Origin: Rheinheimera sp.
Lineage (GTDB): Bacteria; Pseudomonadota; Gammaproteobacteria; Enterobacterales; Alteromonadaceae
Assembly (NCBI RefSeq): GCF_030824435.1
Contig: NZ_JAVBXS010000100.1
Location: 1-64,000 of the forward strand
Reading direction: 5' to 3'
DNA: 64,000 nt
Both the position numbers and the translations under genes were made by a program. The notes below the pieces were generated by a model. The model was not told where the DNA came from and searched no databases. It saw nothing but the letters and a program-made list of their open reading frames with translations. Positions 20,832-30,638 of this stretch are shown piece after piece; position 1 is the first letter of the stretch, and each line of letters begins with the position of its first letter.

Positions 20832-21902
20832 TTAAAAAACTAAATCAACACCCATGGTGATAGCTTTGCTGTCACCGGCCACCTGGTTGTTTCCGACCCC
20901 TTTATCATTCACGTCATCAAACTGAAATTTAAAGGCGGCTGAATTATGAAAATCCCAGCGCACACCAACACTGGTGGTGTTGTGCATTTCGCCTTCAGAG
21001 TCAAAATCAGCATAAGAAACATAAGGTGTGAGCTTGTTAATACGATATCCGGCTGACACCAGATAAGTATCATAATCATCCCCATCCAGCGTCAGGCGAT
21101 TCACCTCTGACAATAACAGCCAGTTGTTGTAATCAATATTGACTGAAAGACCGGCAAAATTCCCTCTGCGTGTGTCTTTACCGTCCCAGATCACTCTGAT
21201 GCCATCGCTGTACCTTTCATTCTGATAAGTCATATAAGTCAGGCGAAAATCGAACCAATCCCGGTTCAGACTCAACACACCACCAATAATGTCTTTCCAG
21301 ATCTCACGTACCGGATCAGTGCCAAAAAACTCTGACAACAGTTTGTTTTCCGCATCATCTTCGCGCCCGGTATAAATGTTACCTGACAAAGACCAGTCGC
21401 TGAGCTGATAATTAAACTGCGCATTCACGCCTGTGTAGTTAAAAATCTGCCAGGTGTAGTTATCTGCCGGCGGACGGATCCAGAGGTAAGCGTAACTAAC
21501 GTCAAAAAAGTCGGAATAATAATACAGCGGTAGACGTTTTTTACCGGCCTGAATAGTCCAGTGTTCGTTCAGCACATAAGATAAATACGCCCACTCAAAA
21601 CCGGCGTCAAAATCATCAGCCCCACGCCCAACCAATTGTGCGGTCGCGGTCAGTCCTTCGGTAAGCTCAGCAGTCAGTTGCAAACCAAATTTGGAATCCG
21701 GTTTAAAGGTCCATTCATCTTCATAAACACCAACAGTCGGATAATTGGCCAGAAAGGTGGGTTCAAGACCAAACAGTGCCACCCCAGTACCGCTGGTTAA
21801 TTTGCCTCCCATCACAGACGCAAAACCAGAAATATCCACTTCAGCCTGCACCGGATAACTGCAAATTGTCGCTATTGCAGTAGCGAGTAATAGCTGTTTC
21901 AT
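20832..21902 (-). CDS. Outer-membrane porin-like beta-barrel protein (second of a pair)
   Basis: The 356-residue product has a cleavable signal peptide (MKQLLLATAIATICSYPVQA) and begins the mature part EVDISGFASVMGGK. Alternating amphipathic beta-strands fill the rest, and it ends AITMGVDLVF, the C-terminal phenylalanine signal recognised by BamA. It is a diverged paralogue of the next gene upstream, sharing GFAS at the start, RGADDFDAGFEWAYL and the MGVDLVF ending. Substrate is unknown. The linked PBP-like gene makes an anion such as phosphate possible but not shown. Confidence 0.85.
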   Translation of the reverse strand: MKQLLLATAIATICSYPVQAEVDISGFASVMGGKLTSGTGVALFGLEPTFLANYPTVGVYEDEWTFKPDSKFGLQLTAELTEGLTATAQLVGRGADDFDAGFEWAYLSYVLNEHWTIQAGKKRLPLYYYSDFFDVSYAYLWIRPPADNYTWQIFNYTGVNAQFNYQLSDWSLSGNIYTGREDDAENKLLSEFFGTDPVREIWKDIIGGVLSLNRDWFDFRLTYMTYQNERYSDGIRVIWDGKDTRRGNFAGLSVNIDYNNWLLLSEVNRLTLDGDDYDTYLVSAGYRINKLTPYVSYADFDSEGEMHNTTSVGVRWDFHNSAAFKFQFDDVNDKGVGNNQVAGDSKAITMGVDLVF

Positions 21903-21948
21903 GCCTACTCCTCAGTCGTTAAAATGCTTTGAGCAAAAGCCCGTATTG

Positions 21949-23070
21949 TTAAAATACCAGGTCGACACCAACAGCCATCAGGCTGTCTTTGTTGTCACTC
22001 AGTTTGTCTTTGGCCGTACTGAACTCAAGTTTTAATGCTGCTGCCGGGTGGAAATCATAACGAAGCCCCAGATTCCAGGTGGTATTGTCAAACCACTGGG
22101 TATTCACGATAGCCGCTATAGTCGGGCGCAACGGGAAATTAGCTGGCAATGCCGCATAAATGTCCGGCTTGGCATCATCTTCATCTTTTTCGTAAGAAAC
22201 ATAAGGGGTGAAAGCCCCAAATCGGCGACCCAAAGACAGATAATAAGAATCCTGATTGGCATAAAAGCTGTCTTCAACTTTTACATGGGTGTATTCAGCG
22301 ACCATCAGCCAGTCATTACGATCGTAGTTCAGGCCAAAACCAAAAAAACTGCCATCATCTTCATTAAAATCAATAGCCTGAGCTACTGATCCTAAACCGA
22401 TGTTGGTTAAACCCGCCAATAATGGATTCAGCGAACTGGCCTGAATACTGACATCACCCATCAGATAAGCCAAACGGACCGATAACCAGTCCTGACTCAG
22501 CTCCCAGGTGGCGCCAACAATATCATTAATTTTGGCCGGGGATACGGTGCCAACCACAGCCACTTCACCATCGTAAGCACCAAACACCAGTTGCAGATTG
22601 GACTGCATTTCACTGAAATTACTGCTGTGATACAAGGACACACCTTCGATGGTGTTAAAGCCCAGATCATAAACACTTTGTGGTGTGCGTAACCAATCGT
22701 AGGCATAACCTACATCGCGAAAATCTGAATATTTATAAAAAGGTGTGCGCAAGCGGCCGGCATTTAACCGCCATTCGTCGGTTAACTGATAGGTTAAAAA
22801 AGCCCATTCAAATTCAGCGTCAAAATCATTGGCACCCCGCGCCATAATTTGTGCTGTCACCGACAATTTTTCGCCCAAATCAGACTGCACCTGCAGTGCA
22901 AACAAACTCTCATTTTTAAAATCAATGTCGTCGGTATATCCGTATAAGGTATCTCCACTGGCTGCCTTACCGGCTTTAATCGAAGCAAAACCATTGATAC
23001 TCACTTCAGCGGCCACATTTGTTGCACAACAAGCTATTGCGACCCAGGCCGCTAACCAAGTTTTTTTCAT
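21949..23070 (-). CDS. Outer-membrane porin-like beta-barrel protein (first of a pair)
   Basis: A 373-residue porin-type protein. The ATG at 23070 is chosen because it gives a signal peptide (MKKTWLAAWVAIACCATNVAA) and follows CGGAGAT; a longer frame to 23127 has none. The mature part starts EVSINGFASIKAGK and includes ARGANDFDAEFEWAFLTYQ. It ends LMAVGVDLVF, with the C-terminal Phe needed for outer-membrane assembly. It lies 46 bp upstream of its paralogue in the same direction, so the pair looks like a tandem duplication. Confidence 0.85.
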   Translation of the reverse strand: MKKTWLAAWVAIACCATNVAAEVSINGFASIKAGKAASGDTLYGYTDDIDFKNESLFALQVQSDLGEKLSVTAQIMARGANDFDAEFEWAFLTYQLTDEWRLNAGRLRTPFYKYSDFRDVGYAYDWLRTPQSVYDLGFNTIEGVSLYHSSNFSEMQSNLQLVFGAYDGEVAVVGTVSPAKINDIVGATWELSQDWLSVRLAYLMGDVSIQASSLNPLLAGLTNIGLGSVAQAIDFNEDDGSFFGFGLNYDRNDWLMVAEYTHVKVEDSFYANQDSYYLSLGRRFGAFTPYVSYEKDEDDAKPDIYAALPANFPLRPTIAAIVNTQWFDNTTWNLGLRYDFHPAAALKLEFSTAKDKLSDNKDSLMAVGVDLVF

Positions 23071-23247
23071 AAACAGATCTCCGAGCAGAATGCTTACAGC
23101 TATGTCTAGCGTAGACAACGAAGCCAAAAAAACCAGAAAATTCAGAACTATAAATTTTAGTTCCCGATGAACGAAAATAAAAAAGTGCAGAAACTTATAT
23201 TAAGTTTCAATCATTTACAAGGAAGAGTGCATTTTTACGCAAAGAAA

Positions 23248-23269
23248 AAGCCAGCATCAATGCTGGCTT
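23248..23269 (-). terminator. Terminator of the isc operon
   Basis: AAGCCAGCA-TCAA-TGCTGGCTT, followed on the minus strand by TTTTCTTT. It lies about 50 bp past the fdx stop and directly closes the iscR-to-fdx unit. Confidence 0.88.
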
Positions 23270-23316
23270 AAAAAAATGAACAAAAACAAAAAGATATATT
23301 TTTTGCAATAATGCTG

Positions 23317-23655
23317 TTAATGGCCTTCACTGACCATATTGATGGTGTATTTTGGAATTTCCACCACTAAGTCGTCATCGGCAATACGGGCCTGACAACC
23401 TAAACGCGACTCCGGCTCTAAACCCCAGGCTTTATCCAGCATGTCCTCTTCGAGTTCGTCACTTTCGTTCAGACTGTAAAAACCTTCCCGAACTATGACA
23501 TGGCAAGTAGTGCAGGCACAGGATTTTTCACAGGCATGCTCAATAGCAATACCGTTGCGTAAAGCCACATCCAGCACTGTCTCGCCTTTTTCTGCTGTTA
23601 AAGCGGCACCTTCAGGACAGAGTTCGGCATGAGGTAAAAAGATAATTTGTGGCAT
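23317..23655 (-). CDS. fdx: ISC-type [2Fe-2S] ferredoxin
   Basis: Fdx supplies electrons for Fe-S cluster assembly on IscU. The 112-residue protein from ATG 23655 (MPQIIFLPHAELCPEG, GAGGTG upstream) has cluster ligands Cys42, Cys48, Cys51 and Cys87, the same positions as E. coli Fdx. A longer frame running into hscA is not used. The start is 1 bp from the hscA stop. iscX, which follows fdx in enterobacteria, is absent: a terminator comes next. Confidence 0.96.
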   Translation of the reverse strand: MPQIIFLPHAELCPEGAALTAEKGETVLDVALRNGIAIEHACEKSCACTTCHVIVREGFYSLNESDELEEDMLDKAWGLEPESRLGCQARIADDDLVVEIPKYTINMVSEGH

Positions 23656-23656
23656 G

Positions 23657-25513
23657 TTACACCTCGTCAACTTTATGACCCTGCAGGGCCTGCCGGATTG
23701 AATTGTCCATCCGGCGGGCGGCAAAATCGTCGGTGATATGATTGGTTTTATCAATAGCGGCTTTGATGGCTGCGGTATCGTCGCTTTGACTGAGTTGTTT
23801 TAACTCAGACAAGGCTTGTTCAATTTCTAAAAGCTCAGCTGCCCCCAACAAGTGGGCATCAGCAGAAATAGCGGCGCTCACCGCTTCCCAAACGCGGCTG
23901 GCTTCCACCTGCTGCTCACGTAACAAACGTAATTGCATATCGTGTTTGGCATATTGCATCGAACTTTGGATCATGGTCGCCACCTGATCGTCAGTTAACC
24001 CATAAGATGGTTTCACCTGAATGCTGGCGCTGACGCCACTGGATTTTTCCTGAGCTGTGACACTGAGCAAACCATCGGCATCGACCTGAAAGGTCACGCG
24101 GATATGAGCGCCACCAGCGGCCATAGGCGGAATATTGGTGAGGTTAAACTGCGCCAGAGAGCGGCAATCGGCCACCAGCTCACGCTCGCCTTGCAATACG
24201 TGCAGCGACATGGCGGTCTGGCCGTCTTTAAAAGTGGTAAATTCCTGCGCTCTTGCCACCGGAATGATGGTGTTACGCGGGATGATTTTTTCCACTAAAC
24301 CACCCATGGTTTCTAAACCAAGCGACAGTGGTATTACATCTAATAATAAAGTGTCGGCATCTGACTTGTTGCCCACCAGCACATTGGCCTGAATAGCGGC
24401 GCCAATGGCCACTACTTTATCCGGGTCAATGGAGGTTAAAGGTTCGGCCTGGAAAAACTCTGCCACCAGGCTTCGCACCAGCGGCACCCGGGTAGAACCG
24501 CCCACCAGCACCACTTGCGCTACATCGTCGGTTTCAACACCGGCGTCACGCAAACTTTGTTTACAAGCGCGGATAGTGCGGCGCACCAAAGGCAATATCA
24601 GACTGTCGAGCTCTTCACGGCTTAAACTCAGCGACAGCCCGCCTTTGGCTGTTGGCAGCACAAAACTGTAACTTGCCTGCGAACTTAACTGCTCTTTAAT
24701 TTCACGGGCCAGCTGTAAATGCTGGCGCAGACTTTGGTGCGACAACTCAGTTTCGCCACTTTGTTGTTGCAGCCAGTCGACAATAGCGTGGTCAAAATCG
24801 TCACCACCCAGCGCAGAATCGCCACCTGTTGCCAATACTTCAAACACACCACGTTTTAAGCGCAGAATAGAAATATCAAAGGTGCCACCGCCTAAATCGT
24901 AAACGGCAATCACCCCTTCCTGGCCGGAATCCAGACCGTATGCCAGCGCCGCTGCAGTTGGTTCGTTTAATAAACGCAGCACTGTTAAACCAGCCAGCTT
25001 GGCGGCATCTTTAGTGGCCTGACGCTGGGCATCATCAAAATAAGCCGGCACAGTAATGACCACACCTGTCAACTCACCACCTAAGGTTTGACTGGCAGTA
25101 TCGGCCAGGGTTGCCAGAATTTCAGCCGACACTTCCACCGGGTTTTTAATACCCTGAGCTGTTTCTATCGCCACTAAACCTTGTTGATCGACCAGCTGAT
25201 ACGGCAGCTTATGTGGCAAAGACATAATCTCGGCAAAACCACGCCCCATCAGACGTTTCACCGAGCTGATGGTATTGTGTGGGTCGCTGACAGCAGATTG
25301 CTGCGCCACTTTGCCCACCTGCACCGCATCAGCCGTGTAACGCACCACTGAAGGCACCATATCGTCACCACTGCTGTTAAACAGTGTTTTGGCTTCGCCA
25401 CTGCGCACAGTAGCAACCAAAGAATTGGTGGTGCCAAGGTCAATACCCGCTGCCAGCTTGTGCTGGTGCGGTGCGGCGCTTTGGCCGGGTTCAGCGATTT
25501 GTAATAAAGCCAT
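23657..25513 (-). CDS. hscA: Fe-S assembly Hsp70 chaperone HscA
   Basis: HscA is the specialised Hsp70 that, with HscB, drives cluster transfer from IscU by binding its LPPVK motif. The 618 residues contain the ATPase domain ([39 protein letters not shown]) and the substrate-binding domain from about 390 on. Length is nearly that of E. coli HscA (616). It begins 8 bp after hscB and ends 1 bp before fdx. IscU in the same operon carries LPPVK, which fits. Confidence 0.97.
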   Translation of the reverse strand: MALLQIAEPGQSAAPHQHKLAAGIDLGTTNSLVATVRSGEAKTLFNSSGDDMVPSVVRYTADAVQVGKVAQQSAVSDPHNTISSVKRLMGRGFAEIMSLPHKLPYQLVDQQGLVAIETAQGIKNPVEVSAEILATLADTASQTLGGELTGVVITVPAYFDDAQRQATKDAAKLAGLTVLRLLNEPTAAALAYGLDSGQEGVIAVYDLGGGTFDISILRLKRGVFEVLATGGDSALGGDDFDHAIVDWLQQQSGETELSHQSLRQHLQLAREIKEQLSSQASYSFVLPTAKGGLSLSLSREELDSLILPLVRRTIRACKQSLRDAGVETDDVAQVVLVGGSTRVPLVRSLVAEFFQAEPLTSIDPDKVVAIGAAIQANVLVGNKSDADTLLLDVIPLSLGLETMGGLVEKIIPRNTIIPVARAQEFTTFKDGQTAMSLHVLQGERELVADCRSLAQFNLTNIPPMAAGGAHIRVTFQVDADGLLSVTAQEKSSGVSASIQVKPSYGLTDDQVATMIQSSMQYAKHDMQLRLLREQQVEASRVWEAVSAAISADAHLLGAAELLEIEQALSELKQLSQSDDTAAIKAAIDKTNHITDDFAARRMDNSIRQALQGHKVDEV

Positions 25514-25521
25514 AGTGGGAT

Positions 25522-26046
25522 TTAGTCTTGTAGTTGCTGTTCAATTAACTCCAGCTCATGCTGAAGTTTAAAGAAAAATTTGAGTTTGCGGATTATATCA
25601 GCCGCCAGCAGATCCTGCTCGGGCTGATTGGCATCAAGTGCATAGGCTAACTGCTTGAGTAATAACTTTTTCTGCTGCTGAATTTGTTGTTCTGCTTCGT
25701 CGATAAGCGCATATGGATCGGTCGAATGCAGAATGTCAGCCAGCAGTTCCCGAAGCTCCATCTGCTGCATTAAAAATACAGTGTCGGTAAAGCTACGTTG
25801 TTCATGGCTGATTTTTACACCACGCAGCGCCAGCAAATGTTCGGCGCGCAGCAGCGGTTGTTTCAGGCTGTGATAAGCATCATTAATATTGGCAGCTTGT
25901 TGCACTGCCAATAAACGATCGCGTTCAGAAGCAGATGCAAAGTTATCCGGATGAAAATTCCGTTGCAGTTCTAAATAGCGGGTACCAAGCTCAGTTAAAT
26001 CGAGATCAAACTGAGCAGGCACCTGAAACAGCTGGAAATAATTCAT
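25522..26046 (-). CDS. hscB: Fe-S assembly J-domain co-chaperone HscB
   Basis: HscB is the J-protein that delivers IscU to HscA and stimulates its ATPase. The N-terminal J-domain (about 1-75) begins [10 protein letters not shown] and has the HPD triad in NFHPDNFAS. The C-terminal three-helix domain (about 90-174) binds IscU. The 174-residue length matches E. coli (171). It lies 12 bp downstream of iscA. Confidence 0.96.
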   Translation of the reverse strand: MNYFQLFQVPAQFDLDLTELGTRYLELQRNFHPDNFASASERDRLLAVQQAANINDAYHSLKQPLLRAEHLLALRGVKISHEQRSFTDTVFLMQQMELRELLADILHSTDPYALIDEAEQQIQQQKKLLLKQLAYALDANQPEQDLLAADIIRKLKFFFKLQHELELIEQQLQD

Positions 26047-26058
26047 CAGACCGCCAGT

Positions 26059-26382
26059 TTATACTGTGAAACTTTCGCCACAACCACATTCGCCGTTGAC
26101 GTTTGGGTTGTTAAACTGGAAACCTTCGTTCAGGCCTTCTTTAACAAAATCAAGTTGGGTGCCGTCGATATAAACCAGGCTTTTGCCATCAACAATCAGT
26201 TTCAGATCGTCTTGTTCAAACACCTGGTCGTCTTCATTCAGCTCGTCGACAAATTCCAACACATAAGCAAGGCCAGAACAGCCGGTGGTTTTTACACCAA
26301 CCCGCAAGCCTAAACCTTTACCACGGTTCGTTAAAAAACTACGGACGCGGTCTGCTGCTGCTGCAGTCATTGAAATTGCCAT
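26059..26382 (-). CDS. iscA: Iron-sulfur cluster assembly protein IscA
   Basis: IscA is an A-type carrier that passes clusters to [4Fe-4S] apoproteins. The 107-residue sequence has the three conserved cysteines: one in [15 protein letters not shown], and two in the C-terminal GECGCGESF. It starts 6 bp after iscU and is followed by hscB. Confidence 0.97.
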   Translation of the reverse strand: MAISMTAAAADRVRSFLTNRGKGLGLRVGVKTTGCSGLAYVLEFVDELNEDDQVFEQDDLKLIVDGKSLVYIDGTQLDFVKEGLNEGFQFNNPNVNGECGCGESFTV

Positions 26383-26388
26383 AACAAC

Positions 26389-26772
26389 TTAACTCCCGTG
26401 CCGGCTTTTATAATCAGCAATGGCTGCTTTAATGGCATCTTCCGCCAGAATAGAACAGTGAATTTTGACCGGTGGTAACGCCAGTTCCTGCGCTATGTCG
26501 GTGTTTTTGATTTGTGCTGCTTCGTCAAGGCTTTTACCTTTCACCCACTCCGTCACCAACGAGCTGGAGGCGATGGCGCTGCCACAACCATAAGTTTTGA
26601 ACTTGGCATCTTCAATAATGCCTTGCTCGTTTACTTTAATTTGCAGTTTCATTACGTCACCACAAGCCGGAGCGCCAACCATACCGGTGGCAACCGTCGG
26701 GTCGTCTTTGGCAAAAGCGCCAACGTTACGTGGGTTTTCGTAGTGATCTATGACTTTTTCGCTGTATGCCAT
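26389..26772 (-). CDS. iscU: Fe-S cluster scaffold IscU
   Basis: IscU is the scaffold on which IscS-derived sulfur and iron form a [2Fe-2S] cluster. The three ligand cysteines appear in GAPACGDVMK, KTYGCGSAIA and KIHCSILAEDA, and the HscA-recognition motif LPPVK is at about 99-103. The 127-residue length is normal. The gap to iscS is 73 bp. Confidence 0.98.
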   Translation of the reverse strand: MAYSEKVIDHYENPRNVGAFAKDDPTVATGMVGAPACGDVMKLQIKVNEQGIIEDAKFKTYGCGSAIASSSLVTEWVKGKSLDEAAQIKNTDIAQELALPPVKIHCSILAEDAIKAAIADYKSRHGS

Positions 26773-26845
26773 GGTGCTTTACCTCATTAATCTGGTTTGC
26801 CCGCCATAAGGGACGGGCGCCGGTCACAAACTGATCAGATGTTGA

Positions 26846-28060
26846 TCAGTGTGCGACCCAGGCCACTGTGTTTAAATCGATGCCGTCTTTGAACATGTCC
26901 CACAGCGGCGACATAGCACGGAGTTTATCAATGGCTTCGTGCACTATTTTAATAGTGTGATCAATCTGTTCTTCAGTGGTAAAACGGCCAATGCTAAAAC
27001 GGATTGAGCTGTGCGCCAGTTCGTCGGTTAAACCTAAAGCACGCAGTACATAAGAAGGTTCTAAACTGGCAGAAGTACAGGCTGAACCTGACGACACTGC
27101 AATATCTTTCAGCGCCATAATCAAAGATTCACCTTCAACATAGTTAAAGCTGATATTGGTAATGCCAGGCACCCGATGGGTGGCATCACCATTTAAAAAC
27201 ACTTGTTCAATGTCCTGAATACCGTCCCACAAGCGCTGACGCAGCTTGGCAAAACGTTCGTTTTCAGCGGCCATTTCCACTTTGGCAATACGGAAAGCTT
27301 CACCCATACCGACAATCTGGTGGGTTGGCAAAGTACCTGAACGCATACCACGTTCATGGCCACCACCGTGCGTTTGCGCTTCTAAACGAATCCGTGGTTT
27401 ACGGCGCACATATAAAGCACCAATACCTTTAGGGCCATAAATTTTGTGAGCAGAAAACGACATTAAATCTACTTTTAATGTTTGCAGATCAATAGCCACT
27501 TTACCTGCAGCCTGAGCCGCATCCACATGGAAAATAATACCTTTAGCGCGGCATAACTCACCAATGGCAGCCACATCCTGCACCACACCGGTTTCGTTGT
27601 TCACCATCATAATGCTGACAACAGTGGTATCCGGGCGCATCGCTGCTTCTAACTTGGCAAGGTCAACCAGACCGTTGCTTTCCACGTCTAAATAAGTCAC
27701 TTCAAAACCTTCACGTTCTAAAGCGCGCATGGTGTCCAGCACGGCTTTATGTTCGGTTTTGCAGGTGATCAGGTGTTTACCTTTTTTATGGTAAAACTGC
27801 GCCGCACCTTTAATCGCCAGGTTATTAGATTCAGTAGCGCCTGAGGTATAAACAATTTCACGTGGGTCGGCGTTGACCAGCTCAGCAATCTGGCTACGGG
27901 CCACTTCAATGGCCTCTTCCGCCTGCCAGCCAAAACGGTGTGAACGTGAGGCCGGATTACCAAAATCGCCATCCATCGTCAGGTACTGCATCATTTTTTC
28001 AGCAACACGAGGGTCAACCGGGGTTGTTGCGGCGTAATCTAAATAAATAGGTAACTTCAT
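26846..28060 (-). CDS. iscS: Cysteine desulfurase IscS
   Basis: IscS is the PLP enzyme that releases sulfur from cysteine for Fe-S clusters, thiolated tRNA and other cofactors. The 404-residue protein starts [19 protein letters not shown]. The PLP lysine lies in [12 protein letters not shown], and the catalytic loop cysteine in [21 protein letters not shown]. The C-terminus ends LNTVAWVAH, as in the E. coli enzyme that docks IscU. It begins 18 bp after iscR. Confidence 0.98.
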   Translation of the reverse strand: MKLPIYLDYAATTPVDPRVAEKMMQYLTMDGDFGNPASRSHRFGWQAEEAIEVARSQIAELVNADPREIVYTSGATESNNLAIKGAAQFYHKKGKHLITCKTEHKAVLDTMRALEREGFEVTYLDVESNGLVDLAKLEAAMRPDTTVVSIMMVNNETGVVQDVAAIGELCRAKGIIFHVDAAQAAGKVAIDLQTLKVDLMSFSAHKIYGPKGIGALYVRRKPRIRLEAQTHGGGHERGMRSGTLPTHQIVGMGEAFRIAKVEMAAENERFAKLRQRLWDGIQDIEQVFLNGDATHRVPGITNISFNYVEGESLIMALKDIAVSSGSACTSASLEPSYVLRALGLTDELAHSSIRFSIGRFTTEEQIDHTIKIVHEAIDKLRAMSPLWDMFKDGIDLNTVAWVAH

Positions 28061-28078
28061 CTTTGGCTCCGTCTGCTG

Positions 28079-28561
28079 TTACAACTGGCAGCTGACTTCA
28101 ATTTCAGTTTCAGGGTTCTTTAATACGCGGCTGTCCTGCCGCTTGGCCACGCTCTGAATTTCATTCTGGCTGACCAATTCACCCAAAGTTATTTGGGTCA
28201 GAAAATCTTCAATACGGTGACTTAAGTCACTCCACAAGGTATGGGTCAGGCACTTGGCACCGCCCTGACAATCAGATTTACCCTGACAACGGGTGGCATC
28301 CACCGACTCATCCACTGCACTGATCACTTCAGACACTGAAATTTCAGCGGCCGGTTTACCCAGCTGATAACCACCACCAGGGCCGCGCACACTGCTGACC
28401 AGACCCTGTTTACGTAAGCGGGCGAACAATTGTTCAAGATAAGACAACGAAATTTCCTGCCGGGCAGAAATATCTGCCAGCGGCACCGGACCTGAACTGG
28501 TGTGTAATGCCACATCCAGCATTGCAGTCACGGCATAACGCCCTTTCGATGTTAACCTCAT
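28079..28561 (-). CDS. iscR: Fe-S-responsive regulator IscR
   Basis: IscR is an Rrf2-family regulator that represses the isc operon when it holds a [2Fe-2S] cluster. From ATG 28561 the 160 residues begin [20 protein letters not shown], with a winged helix-turn-helix (about 1-65). The cluster ligands are Cys92, Cys98, Cys104 and His107, the same numbering as E. coli. A longer frame to 28606 overlaps the promoter and is not used. Two IscR boxes lie immediately upstream, so autoregulation is expected. Confidence 0.98.
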   Translation of the reverse strand: MRLTSKGRYAVTAMLDVALHTSSGPVPLADISARQEISLSYLEQLFARLRKQGLVSSVRGPGGGYQLGKPAAEISVSEVISAVDESVDATRCQGKSDCQGGAKCLTHTLWSDLSHRIEDFLTQITLGELVSQNEIQSVAKRQDSRVLKNPETEIEVSCQL

Positions 28562-28597
28562 CCTGACCCCATTAGCTTCGACCTGAGAATGGCGCAA

Positions 28598-28625
28598 ATT
28601 GTACATTCCTGACTGATTTAGTCAA
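28598..28625 (-). promoter_or_regulatory. iscR: Promoter of the iscR operon
   Basis: On the minus strand TTGACT (28620-28625) and TACAAT (28598-28603) are separated by 16 bp. The -35 hexamer lies inside the proximal IscR box, so IscR binding would block RNA polymerase. Confidence 0.75.
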
Positions 28626-28629
28626 GTAT
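28605..28629 (-). promoter_or_regulatory. IscR binding site, proximal (type 1)
   Basis: The minus strand reads ATACTTGACTAAATCAGTCA plus five bases, close to the type 1 consensus ATASYYGACTRWWWYAGTCR. It covers the -35 element. Confidence 0.8.
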
Positions 28630-28654
28630 AAAACCTACTAAAACAGTCAACTAT
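28630..28654 (-). promoter_or_regulatory. IscR binding site, distal (type 1)
   Basis: The minus strand reads ATAGTTGACTGTTTTAGTAG plus five bases. It is a second type 1-like 25-bp site directly adjoining the proximal one, with a weaker right half. Two sites in tandem resemble the E. coli iscR promoter. Confidence 0.65.
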
Positions 28655-28826
28655 TATGTCCTTTATCCTTGAAGCCGCAGGGGTGTTGACTTCGCTGCTT
28701 TGCTGGAGCGCCAGCCCGGCCCGTCACATAGGGTGCTATGTTCCTGGCCGGGCTGGCGTTCCAGTCTCACTTACTCGTCGCGGTTCCACCGTGGCCTACC
28801 TGTAACTTCAATGATTTTGGACATAA
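28654..28826. repeat. Intergenic hairpin repeat element, copy B
   Basis: A 173-bp element between cysE and iscR with terminal inverted repeats: TTATGTCCTTTATCCTTGAA at the left and, reversed, TTATGTCCAAAATCATTGAA at the right. A central hairpin has a 19-bp arm CTGGAGCGCCAGCCCGGCC (28703-28721) pairing with 28746-28764 except for one G:T position, over a 24-nt loop. It shares ordered blocks with copy A at 5778-5928. It has no reading frame. Its left end touches the distal IscR box. Confidence 0.75.
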
Positions 28827-28849
28827 CTCATAGCAAATCTCATTTAATT

Positions 28850-29659
28850 TCAAATAGTTGGATCAAACTCTTCATGGGCTTTTTTGCGCTGCTGCGCGGC
28901 TTCACGTTCAGCGGCTAAAAAAGCTTCATCACCAATATCCATGCTGGGCACTGCGTCACAGACGTTACCGCCTAAGTCGTTGACACTTTTACAAAGCTCG
29001 GCCACTTTGTTGTCCAGGCAATGCATGTGATCCAGCATGCGGCCTATGGCATTAGCGACCGGATCCGGGTTGTCACTGGCCACAGCATAAGCGTCAAAAC
29101 CAAATTTTTTCGCCAGATTCTGCCGTTGTTCCGACACCGCTGAATCCTGCTTGGCAACAATACGACCCGGAATACCGACCACAGTGGCGCCAGGTGGCAC
29201 GTCTTTCACCACCACAGCGTTAGAACCAATACGGGCGTTCTCGCCGACATACAAGGGACCTAACACCTTTGCGCCGGCGCCTATCACCACATTGTTACCT
29301 AAAGTGGGGTGGCGTTTGCCCGGGTTCCAGCTGGTGCCACCTAAAGTCACGCCATGATACAAAGTGACGTCATCGCCAATTTCGGCCGTTTCACCTATCA
29401 CCACGCCCATGCCATGGTCGATAAAAAAACGCCGGCCAATTTTAGCACCAGGGTGAATTTCCACCCCTGTGAGCCAGCGCGCTATAGTGCTTAAAAACCG
29501 TGCCAGCCATTTCCAGCCGGCCAACCAGAGTTTGTGGTTCATCCGGTGCCACCAGATGGCGTGCAAACCCGGATAATTGGTCAGCACTTCAAAAAAACTG
29601 CGTGCTGCCGGGTCACGGTCAAATACACTTTTTATATCTTCTTTGATACCTGCAAACAT
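28850..29659 (-). CDS. cysE: Serine O-acetyltransferase
   Basis: CysE acetylates serine with acetyl-CoA, the first step of cysteine synthesis. In the 269 residues, the N-terminal helical domain ([23 protein letters not shown]) precedes the left-handed beta-helix with hexapeptide repeats ([23 protein letters not shown]). The catalytic His lies in FFIDHGMG, and [15 protein letters not shown] is the loop near the CoA site. Being between trmJ and iscR places cysteine supply beside the desulfurase pathway. The C-terminal tail is longer than in enterobacteria and charged. Confidence 0.97.
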   Translation of the reverse strand: MFAGIKEDIKSVFDRDPAARSFFEVLTNYPGLHAIWWHRMNHKLWLAGWKWLARFLSTIARWLTGVEIHPGAKIGRRFFIDHGMGVVIGETAEIGDDVTLYHGVTLGGTSWNPGKRHPTLGNNVVIGAGAKVLGPLYVGENARIGSNAVVVKDVPPGATVVGIPGRIVAKQDSAVSEQRQNLAKKFGFDAYAVASDNPDPVANAIGRMLDHMHCLDNKVAELCKSVNDLGGNVCDAVPSMDIGDEAFLAAEREAAQQRKKAHEEFDPTI

Positions 29660-29684
29660 GGAACTGTCCTTTTGCCGCTTCGGT

Positions 29685-30422
29685 TTATTCGCTTTGGCTC
29701 TGTTGTTTTTGCTTACGCTGCATCGAAGTTAAAATGCCCCGCAGAATATTCAGTTCTGCCTCTTCCGGTCTGGCTCTGGTAAACAAACGTTTCAGTTTGG
29801 TCATCACCACACCAGGGTGTTGTTTGATAATAAAACCTGTGTCGTTCAGCGTGTCTTCCAGATGCACAAAAAACCTTTCCATCTGCTCTGAACTTGGATA
29901 TTGAGTTTCATCTGCTTCAACAGCCACAGGTTTGGCAGCAAGTGCCGCTACCCGCACTTCATAAGTAACGATCTGCACTGCCATCGCCAGATTCAGCGAG
30001 CTGTATTCAGGGTTGGCCGGAATACAGACATGGAAATTACACAGCTGTAATTCTTCATTGCTCAGGCCATTATTTTCGCGGCCAAATACCAGCGCCACCG
30101 GTTTTTGCGTGGCTTCCTGTACTGCTTTTTCACCACATTCACGCGGCTCCAGCATAGGCCAGGACAAAGTACGGGAACGGGCGCTGGCGCCAACAATCAG
30201 GCCACAATCGCTGATGGCTTCTTCCAGCGTATCCACCACTTTGGCATTGGCCAGCACTTCGCTGGCACCAGCCGATAACGCATAAGCCTGACCATCGGGC
30301 AATTCTTTGGGCGATACCAGCCATAACTGACTTAAGCCCATGGTTTTCATCGCCCGGGCGACAGAGCCGATATTGCCGGTGTGTGAGGTTCCAACCAGAA
30401 CAATGCGGATTTGATCGAGCAT
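29685..30422 (-). CDS. trmJ: tRNA (cytidine/uridine-2'-O-)-methyltransferase TrmJ
   Basis: TrmJ methylates the ribose of nucleotide 32 in several tRNAs. It is a SPOUT enzyme: the N-terminus [29 protein letters not shown] and the knot motifs [15 protein letters not shown] and [18 protein letters not shown] are clear. From ATG 30422 the protein has 245 residues; an upstream ATG at 30521 would add 33 residues without family similarity. It lies upstream of cysE and iscR, the common gammaproteobacterial order. Confidence 0.96.
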   Translation of the reverse strand: MLDQIRIVLVGTSHTGNIGSVARAMKTMGLSQLWLVSPKELPDGQAYALSAGASEVLANAKVVDTLEEAISDCGLIVGASARSRTLSWPMLEPRECGEKAVQEATQKPVALVFGRENNGLSNEELQLCNFHVCIPANPEYSSLNLAMAVQIVTYEVRVAALAAKPVAVEADETQYPSSEQMERFFVHLEDTLNDTGFIIKQHPGVVMTKLKRLFTRARPEEAELNILRGILTSMQRKQKQQSQSE

Positions 30423-30638
30423 AAAATGAAAATTCCCGGAAAAAGCATAGCGCCTGAAAAAAGAGCGGCATTTTAGCATAAGGATTTTGCAACTGCGCGC
30501 AAAATTCGGAAGTGTAGACATCTAAAGTCGGATAAATTTCACTGGTCGGGTCAAAAGGCGAATTTGTCCATTTGCCACTGCAAAGCTGGTTCAGCTTTGC
30601 TAAACTAGCGCCTCCTCAACATAACAAGGATCGATCGC

